A stretch of 64,000 bases of DNA from an uncultured Prevotellaceae bacterium (lineage in GTDB: Bacteria > Bacteroidota > Bacteroidia > Bacteroidales > Bacteroidaceae). The stretch lies in the NCBI GenBank assembly GCA_947167515.1, contig CAMVIM010000017.1:1-64000 (forward strand), given 5' to 3'. Made by a program: the position numbers and the translations under genes. Shown in pieces: positions 55,510-64,000 of this stretch. Below the pieces are notes generated by a model. It saw only the letters and a list, made by a program, of their open reading frames with translations. It was not told where the DNA came from and did not search any database. Every line of letters starts with the position of its first letter. Within the stretch, counting starts at the first letter, position 1.

Positions 55510-58500
55510 ATGAAACGAAAACTACTTTTGGTGGTATGCGCCCTGATATTGGGGTCTACCATCGGGTTTGCGAAGGAGGACGTGACAAACACGTATCTGA
55601 CAAATGCAAATTTAAGTTCGCTTGACGGTTGGACTATCCTTGAGGGTACGATGGGACATGGTGGCTACCAAGACTGGCAAACCAATGGTGATGTGCCAGT
55701 TATTGAGTTCTACCACTCTTGGGATCCCAATCCAGATCGTGGTGCCATTGGTTCCACCAAGACCTTCAACTTCTCACAGAAAGTTACTTTGCCTGCAGGT
55801 TACTACCGTCTTGCTGTCAATGCGTTCTATCGTGAAGGTGGAAATGGTAATGGAACCAACACGAAAGCCTACATCTATGCTGGCACTAAGCAGCAATATG
55901 TTACAGGTTTCAAGCCGGGAGACCTGAATGGCTATACTGGAAGCAACGATTTGTACAAGGCTGCCAATGCGTTCTCAAAAGGTGCTTTCTCCAACGAATT
56001 CGATTTCCATGTTTCCGAAGAAACTGAAATTGAAATTGGCTTCCATGGTTACATCGACACCTACTGCTCATGGTGTATCCTCGGCCCTGTGACTCTTTGG
56101 GAATACACAGCTGCTGACTACATGGAGGACTATCGTGAAAAGGTGAAACAGGCCGAGCCTCTGCTTTCCCAGAAGATGAATGCAAGCGTACTTCAGGCAT
56201 TGCAAGCTGCCATTGTTGAGGAGTCAACGCTTCTAACGCCCGATGATGTGCAAAATGCCGTATCGAAACTGACTAACGCCATCCTCGATGCAAACAACTC
56301 TATCGCATCTTATTCATCGCTCAAATCTGCAATTGAAGCTTATGATGCCAAGTGCACATTGTTTGACTCATACGGAATAGCTGCTGCTGATGCAGCTGGA
56401 GCTGCTGCAGCCAAGGAAGCTTACACGAATGGTACGGCTACGGATGGTACAGCACAAAAGACTGCACTTGACGCAGCATACACTGCTGGAGTATTAGCCA
56501 CCAAGCAACCAGGTAATGGCATGGACATGACGGTTTATGTCACTAACCCGGATTTCAATGCTGGTAATTATAACGGCTGGACGAGAGATTTCCCATACGG
56601 TGGTAACTGTCAAATCCAGGGAGGTAGTCGCATGGAATATTGGGCAGGAGGTATATCTGCTGAAAACCGTGCATTGGCTTCATTCAACATCTATCAGGAA
56701 CTGACCAACCTGCCTGCAGGTGTCTATACTGTCAGTGCCGATATGTACAACAGTCTCAATAGCGAGGGTGGCAGCTACACCGTCTTCTCACCTACCTGTG
56801 GTGTCTATGGTTCTTCCAGCAACGAGGAAGTTGCATTAGTAACAGAAGATGGAACGACCCTGAATACCTATACAACAGGTGAGGTGCTGGTGTATAGCGG
56901 CCATTTGACTCTTGGCACAAAGAACACTGTCACCCCAATGGCTGCACGCTGGTTTGTATTCGACAACGTGAAGCTGACCTATGTACGCCAACTTACACAG
57001 GAAGAACTTGATGCCAATAAGGTTCCTACAGGCATCACGCTCGACCCGGCATCTTTTGATTTGACTATCTACGGCACTCAAACGATTACAGCAAATATCA
57101 TACCAGGGGATGCCACCGACAAGAGTGTCACTTGGACGACAAGCGACCCGACTGTGGCTACAGTTGACAACGGTGTTGTTACCGCTGTCGGGGTCGGTTC
57201 CGCTACCATCACAGCAAAGGCTAATGGTGCTGAAAATGTCTCAACTACCGCTACGGTTACTGTGACTGACGTGGAACCTGTTGCTGCTCCTGCTTTCTAT
57301 AGCGAACTCGCTGCTGGTGACTTCTACATCGTCAACGCTGCCACAGGCAAGTTCCTCGGTGGTGCCAACAGTTGGGGTACGCAGGCTTCACAGATTGAGC
57401 ATGGACTTCTCTTCACCGTAGCATTGAACAATGGCAAGTACACGCTTGACTCACATACTTTCGAATCAAATGATAAGCATTTCTTCAATGGTACATACAT
57501 TGATGGTGTAAGCACCAGCCTTTCTATTGAATCTAAGGGTGATGGCAAATACAGTATCTCAACAGCTGAAGGTTCTCAGTTTGTCACTGCAAAGCCTGGG
57601 ACGACTGTAGTGGACAATACAGCTGTAAATGCCAATAGTTCACTCGCCCAGTGGTACTTCATCTCAAAGAACGACCGCGACAAGATGCTGGCCGCTGCTA
57701 CTGCTGAAAATCCTGCTGACGCCACCTATTATATTGAGGAGGCCAACTTCAGCCGCAACTGGGGTACGACAGGCAAGAATGTCAGTGCATGGACTGGTGT
57801 CCATGAAAAGGGTGGTGACAATTCCAACATGAACGCCAAGGTAGAGAACACAGCCGCTGATGTTTACCAGACCATCAAGGACATTCCTAACGGTACCTAT
57901 ACATTGAGTGTGCAGGCTGTTTCATCTGGCACGGCCAAGTTCTATGCCAACGATGTAGAACAGGAAATCGAATCAAAAGACGATGTCAACAGCCAGACAA
58001 CAGCTTCCAACGAATTTGGTGCAGGCTACTTTAAGAGATCTCTTACCGTGACCGTGACCAACCGCACTCTGAAGGTCGGCGTGAAGAGCGATGACACCGA
58101 CAAGGTGCTCTATTTCGACAACTTCGAACTCCTCATGACCAACTACATCCCCGTGACAGGTGTGACAGCTGAAATCGACAACGAAGAGTTTGAAGCGGGT
58201 CAGACAGCACAGATCACTGCTGCAACAGTTCCTGCTGCGGCTTCGTTCAATGCACTGACATACACGTCTGGTGATGAATCAATCGCCACTGTGGACGAGA
58301 ATGGCGTTGTGACAGGTGTGGCTGTAGGTTCAACCACCATCACTGTCGCTGCTAATGAAATGGAAGACTTCAGCACAACAGTTGATGTAACCGTGACTTA
58401 CACATCAGCAACAGCTGACGACTATGCCGCTCTGGCCACTGCCATCGAGGCTGCTGAAGCCAAGACTCTCGGTTTCGAGGAGGGCGAGTATGCTCCATAC

Positions 58501-60459
58501 AACAATATTGATGCTGTCACTGCTTTGGACGCAGCAAAGGCAATTGACCCAACCGCACAGAACACTCAGGCTGCTGTACAAACAGCAATAGAGACACTGA
58601 ACGACGCATGGGTTGTAAATACAACCGAAGTGAATGCCATTTGGGATGGTTCCTTCGAGCATGACTACAGCGGACAATCAGGTAATGTACAGCCTATTGG
58701 TTGGTATCGTAACGAAGGTACCTACACAGGTGATGGCTACAATGTGCGCTATGTGAATATTCCTAGTGGTGTAGAGGGCAACACTTCTGGTCATGGTCTG
58801 TTTGGTAAGTTTACCATGATGTACGGTAAGGAAACAGGCTACACACTTCCTCTGAAGGCTGGCTATTATAAATTGACTTATAGCTATGGTGGCTGGAATG
58901 AGCAAGGTGAACGTGTAATTAAACTCTACAACGATGAGAACACTGCAACTGTTGATCCCAGCACTGTGAAAGCCAAGAATAATACTGGTCATACTACGGC
59001 TTCTTCGTGGGCTGCTTACAGCGGTTTGATTTTAGTTCCAGCAGATGGTGACTATGTTCTTTCGTTCTATCGTCAGAACACTACAAGCCAAAATCAGATT
59101 GTCATTACAGACATCAAGCTTTTCCGCGCTACAGAAGATGAAATTTGCGAAACAATCTTGGCAGAGGCATACGCTCTCTATGAGAATACAAAGGTTCCAG
59201 AAGTTAATATCGGTACTGGTGCTTTCCAGTATAATGAGGAAAAGATTAACACCTATAAAAATTACGTTCAAACGTATGCAAACTATGACAAGGAGACACT
59301 GAAGGCCGTTTTGAAGGCACAAGATAAGTGGAATTCGACTTACTTATCTGAGACACTTGATGTTATTAAAGCATTTGTTGCCGACATGCAGACGCTGAAC
59401 GCTCCTGCTGCTGACCAGCTCTTCAACATTGTTGTGGCTACAGAAGGTCATGTTAAGAAAGGCAATGCTGTAATCATCATTCCTGGCGCAACGACTAACA
59501 ACAACCCAACAGGTTATGCTCTGAATGCTAATTTCGCTGCTAATGTCAACCTCTCTCAGGCATTTACCTTCACCAAGGTGGAGGGCAACACCTACACTAT
59601 CAGTGCCAAGCTTGCCGAAGGTACGGTTTATCTGACCAATGGTACGAAGAACGGCAGTGCTGTAGGTTGGAAGAGCCAGCAGATTCAGGCTACGACCAAT
59701 CCTGAGAAGGCTATGGCCTTTAAGATTGCTGCTTCTGCAAATGAGGGCGCATTCAACATCTACAATACGGAGACTAACAGCACTATCGCATGTCAGACCG
59801 GTGGTAATATCTACACGGAGGCAGGTAATGCAGACTTCTGTCTTGCAGAGACCACCATGCCTTCCATCGCCATCAACACGACCGAGGCTGGTTATGGTAC
59901 AATCATGCTTCCTTTCGCTGCTGAGATTCCATCAGGCGTGACGGTTTACTCTTGCGCTGACGTAGATGGCAATACGCTGACGCTCAATCCCGTGGATGCT
60001 ATCGAGGCCAACAAACCTTACATCATCAAAGGTGATTGGAATGAGACACTGACAGGCGATGCTCAGGGTACTGCTCTTACTTACACAGCAGATTACCTCA
60101 CAGGTGTCTATGAAAGCACCGAGGTTCCTGTTGGCTCATACGTGCTTCAGAATCAGGAAGAAGAAGACGGTGTGGCCTTCTATTTAGTGGATGAGGATCC
60201 TACAGCAACAACTGAGAACGCTTCCAACTTCTATATTAAGCCCAACCGTGCATACCTCACCGTTCCTGCTGGTGCTAACGTTCGTGCTCTCTTCTTCCCA
60301 GAAAGTGGCGACGCTACTGGCATCAACGGTCTTGAAGTGCTGACTTCTGGCAGCTACGATGCCATCTATACTGCCGGCGGCGCAAAGGTGAACAGCCTGC
60401 AGAAGGGTCTGAACATCGTGGTGAAGGACGGCAAGTCTTACAAGATTTTCGTGAAGTAA
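55510..60459 (+). CDS. Giant modular secreted protein with Big_2 domains and T9SS-like tail
   Basis: 1649 residues, signal peptide MKRKLLLVVCALILGSTIGFA. Jelly-roll lectin/CBM-like units recur (about 25-200, 345-500, 740-880, 1040-1200; each has a G-W core such as LSSLDGW, NGWTRDF, PIGWYRNEGTY). They are separated by helical FIVAR-like stretches (about 205-320, 975-1035, 1205-1290) and two Big_2 domains (about 506-590 and 879-965; DPTVATVDNGVVTAVGVGSATI and SIATVDENGVVTGVAVGSTTI cores). The C-terminus has a beta domain and tail YTAGGAKVNSLQKGLNIVV. No catalytic motif is visible. Probably binds surface glycans or polymers. Less GC-rich than its neighbours. Confidence 0.85.
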   Translation: MKRKLLLVVCALILGSTIGFAKEDVTNTYLTNANLSSLDGWTILEGTMGHGGYQDWQTNGDVPVIEFYHSWDPNPDRGAIGSTKTFNFSQKVTLPAGYYRLAVNAFYREGGNGNGTNTKAYIYAGTKQQYVTGFKPGDLNGYTGSNDLYKAANAFSKGAFSNEFDFHVSEETEIEIGFHGYIDTYCSWCILGPVTLWEYTAADYMEDYREKVKQAEPLLSQKMNASVLQALQAAIVEESTLLTPDDVQNAVSKLTNAILDANNSIASYSSLKSAIEAYDAKCTLFDSYGIAAADAAGAAAAKEAYTNGTATDGTAQKTALDAAYTAGVLATKQPGNGMDMTVYVTNPDFNAGNYNGWTRDFPYGGNCQIQGGSRMEYWAGGISAENRALASFNIYQELTNLPAGVYTVSADMYNSLNSEGGSYTVFSPTCGVYGSSSNEEVALVTEDGTTLNTYTTGEVLVYSGHLTLGTKNTVTPMAARWFVFDNVKLTYVRQLTQEELDANKVPTGITLDPASFDLTIYGTQTITANIIPGDATDKSVTWTTSDPTVATVDNGVVTAVGVGSATITAKANGAENVSTTATVTVTDVEPVAAPAFYSELAAGDFYIVNAATGKFLGGANSWGTQASQIEHGLLFTVALNNGKYTLDSHTFESNDKHFFNGTYIDGVSTSLSIESKGDGKYSISTAEGSQFVTAKPGTTVVDNTAVNANSSLAQWYFISKNDRDKMLAAATAENPADATYYIEEANFSRNWGTTGKNVSAWTGVHEKGGDNSNMNAKVENTAADVYQTIKDIPNGTYTLSVQAVSSGTAKFYANDVEQEIESKDDVNSQTTASNEFGAGYFKRSLTVTVTNRTLKVGVKSDDTDKVLYFDNFELLMTNYIPVTGVTAEIDNEEFEAGQTAQITAATVPAAASFNALTYTSGDESIATVDENGVVTGVAVGSTTITVAANEMEDFSTTVDVTVTYTSATADDYAALATAIEAAEAKTLGFEEGEYAPYNNIDAVTALDAAKAIDPTAQNTQAAVQTAIETLNDAWVVNTTEVNAIWDGSFEHDYSGQSGNVQPIGWYRNEGTYTGDGYNVRYVNIPSGVEGNTSGHGLFGKFTMMYGKETGYTLPLKAGYYKLTYSYGGWNEQGERVIKLYNDENTATVDPSTVKAKNNTGHTTASSWAAYSGLILVPADGDYVLSFYRQNTTSQNQIVITDIKLFRATEDEICETILAEAYALYENTKVPEVNIGTGAFQYNEEKINTYKNYVQTYANYDKETLKAVLKAQDKWNSTYLSETLDVIKAFVADMQTLNAPAADQLFNIVVATEGHVKKGNAVIIIPGATTNNNPTGYALNANFAANVNLSQAFTFTKVEGNTYTISAKLAEGTVYLTNGTKNGSAVGWKSQQIQATTNPEKAMAFKIAASANEGAFNIYNTETNSTIACQTGGNIYTEAGNADFCLAETTMPSIAINTTEAGYGTIMLPFAAEIPSGVTVYSCADVDGNTLTLNPVDAIEANKPYIIKGDWNETLTGDAQGTALTYTADYLTGVYESTEVPVGSYVLQNQEEEDGVAFYLVDEDPTATTENASNFYIKPNRAYLTVPAGANVRALFFPESGDATGINGLEVLTSGSYDAIYTAGGAKVNSLQKGLNIVVKDGKSYKIFVK

Positions 60460-60488
60460 TTGTTGAACTCTAAAAAAATAGCAAGACA

Positions 60489-60671
60489 ATGAAAAAGACA
60501 TATTTGAAACCAGAAATGACACTATACGGTGTGGCAGTCGTTGAGACATTGTGCCTCAGCATAACTGAAAAGACCGTCAATCGTAATAAAGACGGTCTTA
60601 GCAACGAACGTTTCATCATGGAAGACATGGAGAACGAGGCTGCTGCCGCTGGTGAAGAAGACCTGTGGTAA
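60489..60671 (+). CDS. Small peptide gene behind the giant surface protein
   Basis: 60 residues: MKKTYLKPEMTLYGVAVVET opening, then a Cys-containing LCLSI segment, a polar middle and an acidic end (MEDMENEAAAAGEEDLW). The opening MKK-x-Y-x-K/R-P followed by a hydrophobic stretch and LxxSI recurs, in my recollection, in many short Prevotella/Bacteroides proteins with no assigned role. Starts 29 bases after the surface-protein stop and ends before a strong terminator, so it is co-transcribed. Confidence 0.7.
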   Translation: MKKTYLKPEMTLYGVAVVETLCLSITEKTVNRNKDGLSNERFIMEDMENEAAAAGEEDLW

Positions 60672-60710
60672 ACCCTCGCACCACGAAAAGACTTACATTA
60701 TATATTATAG

Positions 60711-60756
60711 AAAGCGGGAGTCGAGGCCAACACCTCGGCTCCCGCTTTCTTTTTTC
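60711..60756 (+). terminator. Strong intrinsic terminator
   Basis: AAAGCGGGAG-CGAGG pairs with CCTCG-CTCCCGCTTT (one mismatch) around a short loop, then TCTTTTTT. Ends the surface protein/small peptide transcript. Confidence 0.92.
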
Positions 60757-60763
60757 ATAAATG

Positions 60764-60795
60764 TTTGGAGGATATAAAAATTATGTTTATCTTTG
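60764..60795 (+). promoter_or_regulatory. Promoter of the SpoU methyltransferase and HTCS genes
   Basis: TTTG (60764-60767), 20-base spacer, TATCTTTG (60788-60795). The ATG at 60812 follows 16 bases later. Confidence 0.75.
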
Positions 60796-60811
60796 CATAA
60801 TCAAGAGCAAC

Positions 60812-61624
60812 ATGAAGGATGTGATGACGATAACAAGCGGGCAGAACCCACGGGTGAAGGAAGTGGTGATGCTGCAGCAGAAGTCGGCTGAACGAAAGCG
60901 GACAGGTCTGTTTGTGGTGGAAGGAGCGCGGGAACTGATGCACTGCATGGAGGCTGGACTAGAGGTGAAGGAAGTGTATGTGTGTCCTGAGATAGCAGGA
61001 GAGGAGACCGTGGACGAGGTGTGGCGACTGACAGGAGAGGCTGAACGGGTGGAGGTGACACCAGAGGTGTATGAGAAGATGGCATACCGAGGCAGCACGG
61101 AAGGCGTGATAGCGGTGGTGAAGGCACGGAATGTGGGACTGCTGGACTTGCAGCTGAGTGCGGAACCACTGCTGGTGGTGGTGGAACGTGTGGAGAAGCC
61201 GGGCAATCTGGGTGCCATCCTGCGCAGTGCCGATGCGGCAGGAGCCGATGCAGTGGTGGTGTGTGATGCGCTGACCGACCTGTACAACCCGAACCTCATC
61301 CGGAGCGCCATCGGAGCGGTGTTCACGGTGCCTTGCGTGGTGTGCAGCAGTGAGGAATGCATCGCTTTCCTGAAGGAGCGGGGCATCCAGATACTGACGG
61401 CGCAGTTGCAGGACTCGCAGCTGTACTACAACAGCGACATGCGACGAGGCACCGCCATCGTGATGGGCACAGAATCGACAGGACTGACCCCTATGTGGCG
61501 CAAGGCTGCCGATGCCCACATCCGAATCCCGATGCTGGGACGACTGGACTCGCTGAACGTGAGTGTGAGCACCGCCATCCTACTGTTTGAGGCGGTGAGA
61601 CAAAGAATGACTAATAACGATTGA
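60812..61624 (+). CDS. SpoU/TrmH-family RNA 2'-O-methyltransferase
   Basis: 270 residues of the SPOUT superfamily. N-terminal RNA-binding part (ITSGQNPRVKEVVMLQQKSAERKRTGLFVVEGARE) and the knotted SAM-binding domain with VERVEKPGNLGAILRSADAAGADAVVV, the AIVMGTESTGL loop and IPMLGRLDSLNVSVSTAILLFEAVRQR. Methylates a ribose of rRNA or tRNA; the target cannot be told. The ATG at 60812 matches the promoter; an earlier open frame lies within it. One base separates its stop from the next start. Confidence 0.93.
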   Translation: MKDVMTITSGQNPRVKEVVMLQQKSAERKRTGLFVVEGARELMHCMEAGLEVKEVYVCPEIAGEETVDEVWRLTGEAERVEVTPEVYEKMAYRGSTEGVIAVVKARNVGLLDLQLSAEPLLVVVERVEKPGNLGAILRSADAAGADAVVVCDALTDLYNPNLIRSAIGAVFTVPCVVCSSEECIAFLKERGIQILTAQLQDSQLYYNSDMRRGTAIVMGTESTGLTPMWRKAADAHIRIPMLGRLDSLNVSVSTAILLFEAVRQRMTNND

Positions 61625-61625
61625 T

Positions 61626-64000
61626 ATGCGAAAGATTCTTCTAATCGGTTTGATGACCTTCTGGACATGCATGGCAATGGCACAGGAGGAGTATCACATC
61701 AAGGTGTTCGGACAGACGGACGAACTGAAGGTGAGGGGCACGACCTGCATGGCACAAATCAATGGGTTCTTGTGGGTAGGTGCCTCTTCGGGACTGATTG
61801 TGTTTGATGGTCAGCATGCCGCATTATACCCAGTTCCCGACGAGGAAGGACTGGGCAGTTTCTACAGCCGTGTGACTGCCGTTCTGCAGTCGCCCGATGG
61901 AGAAATCTGGGTGGGTACCAGACGAGGAATCTACTCTTTCGACATCACGACGGAACGGCTTCGTCCGTTTAAGGTGACGGGATTGCCGAAGGTGTCAGAT
62001 GTGTCAGTGCTGCAAAGTGACAACAAGGGAAACCTGTGGGGAATTATCAACGGTAAGGTTTATCGCATTGACATAGCGGAAAAGAAGGCGGAGTGCATCA
62101 GTGGCGAACTGATGAGTCCCCGCAGTCTGACCGTGACACGCAACGACATAGTGTGGATAGGTGACAGAGAAGGTACGCTCTACCGCTATGACACGCAGGA
62201 GAAGCGGCTCCGTGCCTACAACATGAAGAAGGGGAATGTGGAGAAGTTTGCCAACATCATCAGCATTGTGGAGATGAAAAATCATGAGCTGGCTTTGGTT
62301 TCCCAGACGGATGGCGTGTGCCTGTTTTCGCCCAATGATTTCTCGTCGAGGATGCTGTTCACGAAAGATGACCAAGGAATTCCGATCTTAGCGCACACAG
62401 CCATCACACCACAAGGGGAAAACCTGTGGGTGGGCACCGAACGCGGCATCGTCATCTACCGCATGAAGGATGGACACATGAGCAGTATCCGACAAACACG
62501 CGACAAAGAGAACTCGCTGTCGGACAACGCTGTCCATTCGCTGATGGCAGACCGGGAGCGAGGCGTGTGGGCTGGCACCTTCTTTGGAGGCATCAACCGC
62601 ATCAGCCTTTCGTCGAAAAACCTGATAGTAACCATGCCTGAAACGGAAAACGTGGATGTGTGCCGCGAAGTGTGTGCCGACAGCCAAGGACGACTGTGGG
62701 TGGGCACCGAGGACGGCGGTCTCTATCAGTTCGACCGTGCCACGAAGACCCTCCGCGAGGCCGAAGTGGACTGGGGCAACGAGACTCCACCCTTCAACGT
62801 GCAGTCGCTGATGGTCAAGGGGGATGAACTGTGGGTGTCGGCCCTCAACGGAGGTGTTTATGTGATTGACAGCCCATCCCTGAAACTGAAGCACCACTAC
62901 ATCTGGACCAACAAGATGGGTACGGGTTTGTTACTCAACGGAGTGAGCCTGTGCCACCAAAAGGGCACCGTCTTCCTCAGCACCAACAGGAACGTCTATG
63001 TCTTTGACGAAAAGGATGAGGCATTCAATCCTCTGCCTGAGATGATGAACACGTATGCCCACCATCTCTTTGCCGACCGTCATGGCAATGTATGGGTAGC
63101 CACACGCGAAAAGGGACTGTGGAAGATTCAAGAGAAGAATGGAAAATGGAAGGCGAGTCGGACACCTTTTGCCTACCAGGGTACAACGACGGTGATGGAG
63201 GATTCGAAAGGACTCTACTGGGTAGGCACTGACAACCACGGAATTTATAGCTACAATGATGAGAAGGGCAAGAGTTTCCAACTGAAAGCATCGGAAGAAC
63301 TGAGCCAACAGTCTGTGAACAATATCGTGGAGGACATGCAGCATAACCTGTGGATCAGCACTTTCAACGGATTGTACAGCTATAACATCGACACAGGTCT
63401 TATCTCCCATCTGACTACAAAAAACGGACTGCTGACCGACTATATGAACTATTCGTCTGGCTATGTGGATTATGAAGGGAGAGTCTATATCGGCACCTAC
63501 AAGGGCTTGGTGTCGTTCATTCCATCTGCTTTTAACCCTGCACACGAGAAGCTAACACCCTACTTCCTCAACCTCTTTGTGAACGGAAAGCATGTGATGC
63601 CCGGTGACAGCACCAAAATATTGCAAAAGACGCTGTTCCTGACAAAGGAGGTGATGCTCAAATATAGTCAAAACACGTTCAGACTCATCTATGCCATTCC
63701 TTCCTATCAAAGCGGACAAATCGTGTGGTTCCGCTACCGACTGAACCCCGACGAGCCATGGGTGATGACCGACAAGATACAAGCTATCAATCTGGTCAAC
63801 CTCTCCCCAGGCAGTTATAAAATAGAACTGCAAGCCAGCTATGACCCCCAAAAATGGGAAGGTGAAACTGCCACCATCAAGGTTGTCGTGACTCCACCGG
63901 CATGGCTCAGCACGGGAGCCATTCTGGGCTATGTACTGGCCATCATCCTCACTGTGATTCTTACCATGACGTTCATCAGAAAGAGAAAAGAAAAAATCAG
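61626..64000 (+). CDS. Hybrid two-component system sensor, N-terminal part (cut by window end)
   Basis: The 791 residues visible have a signal peptide (LIGLMTFWTCMAMAQ) and a two-propeller periplasmic sensor made of repeated blades ending LWVGT..G or similar (NLWVGTERGIVIY, GVWAGTFFGGINRI, RLWVGTEDGGLYQF, NVWVATREKGLWKI, YWVGTDNHGIYSY, NLWISTFNGLYSY). A Y_Y_Y domain follows (IVWFRYRLNPDEPWV; LSPGSYKIELQAS), then a membrane helix (AILGYVLAIILTVILTMTFI) and basic residues at the edge. This is the HTCS build that senses oligosaccharides in Bacteroidetes; the kinase, receiver and AraC parts would lie beyond the window. It starts one base after the SpoU stop. Its target locus is unknown. Confidence 0.88.
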   Translation, partial: MRKILLIGLMTFWTCMAMAQEEYHIKVFGQTDELKVRGTTCMAQINGFLWVGASSGLIVFDGQHAALYPVPDEEGLGSFYSRVTAVLQSPDGEIWVGTRRGIYSFDITTERLRPFKVTGLPKVSDVSVLQSDNKGNLWGIINGKVYRIDIAEKKAECISGELMSPRSLTVTRNDIVWIGDREGTLYRYDTQEKRLRAYNMKKGNVEKFANIISIVEMKNHELALVSQTDGVCLFSPNDFSSRMLFTKDDQGIPILAHTAITPQGENLWVGTERGIVIYRMKDGHMSSIRQTRDKENSLSDNAVHSLMADRERGVWAGTFFGGINRISLSSKNLIVTMPETENVDVCREVCADSQGRLWVGTEDGGLYQFDRATKTLREAEVDWGNETPPFNVQSLMVKGDELWVSALNGGVYVIDSPSLKLKHHYIWTNKMGTGLLLNGVSLCHQKGTVFLSTNRNVYVFDEKDEAFNPLPEMMNTYAHHLFADRHGNVWVATREKGLWKIQEKNGKWKASRTPFAYQGTTTVMEDSKGLYWVGTDNHGIYSYNDEKGKSFQLKASEELSQQSVNNIVEDMQHNLWISTFNGLYSYNIDTGLISHLTTKNGLLTDYMNYSSGYVDYEGRVYIGTYKGLVSFIPSAFNPAHEKLTPYFLNLFVNGKHVMPGDSTKILQKTLFLTKEVMLKYSQNTFRLIYAIPSYQSGQIVWFRYRLNPDEPWVMTDKIQAINLVNLSPGSYKIELQASYDPQKWEGETATIKVVVTPPAWLSTGAILGYVLAIILTVILTMTFIRKRKEKI

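Overview
The window looks like chromosomal DNA from a member of the Bacteroidales, most likely Prevotellaceae (Prevotella/Segatella type). The reasons are: a SusC/SusD pair; promoters built on the Bacteroidetes -33 TTTG / -7 TAnnTTTG pattern rather than E. coli-like boxes; lipoproteins and GldH; secreted proteins ending in a short type IX secretion (T9SS)-like tail; a hybrid two-component sensor; and a xylan gene block in the order symporter, GH10 xylanase, GH43 enzyme that is familiar from Prevotella. I see no rRNA, tRNA, insertion sequence, prophage or CRISPR array.

Layout. 1-10.4 kb: a minus-strand operon of SusC, SusD, a lipoprotein and a C10 cysteine protease, faced by a small AraC-type regulator and a secreted family M49 dipeptidyl-peptidase. 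Together they suggest a protein/peptide-use locus. 10.4-13 kb: an AlkD-like protein, a Fur-family regulator and purA. 13-26.3 kb: an envelope-oriented accessory stretch with a membrane-anchored TPR/HTH regulator, secreted DUF4419 and DUF4488 proteins, an unknown secreted protein, an M20 deacetylase (ArgE-like) that carries two in-frame repeat insertions, an ECF sigma factor with a membrane partner, a GLPGLI protein, an outer-membrane receptor-like barrel and an M60-like metallopeptidase. 26.4-33.8 kb: housekeeping genes glyS, an FKBP lipoprotein, asd, a CPA2 antiporter, a LolD-type ABC ATPase and a CvfB-type S1 protein.

33.9-46.2 kb: the xylose/xylan region, all on the minus strand. xylA stands apart, followed by mgtC-like and HIT genes. 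The other block reads symporter, GH10, GH43, xylB, then a large GH2 beta-galactosidase. Xylan would be cut by GH10, imported by the symporter, trimmed by GH43 and fed through XylA and XylB to the pentose phosphate pathway. The xylA and symporter promoters share the same conserved upstream site at the same distance from the -7 box, which points to one regulator. 46.5-54.4 kb: a TonB C-terminal-like protein, a YpfJ-type metallopeptidase, a membrane protein, a secreted Big-domain protein, then metF, holB, ricT and gldH. 54.6-64 kb: a small ORF overlapping a GNAT acetyltransferase (toxin-antitoxin-like), a 1649-residue surface protein with a 60-residue peptide gene behind it, a SpoU rRNA/tRNA methyltransferase, and the cut-off periplasmic part of a hybrid two-component sensor.

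The most unusual feature is how many structured repeats sit between genes and, in at least three places, seem to have entered coding sequence: in frame within the M20 deacetylase, across the lolD/cvfB junction as a heptanucleotide repeat read in two frames, and possibly in the leader of the GH2 enzyme.
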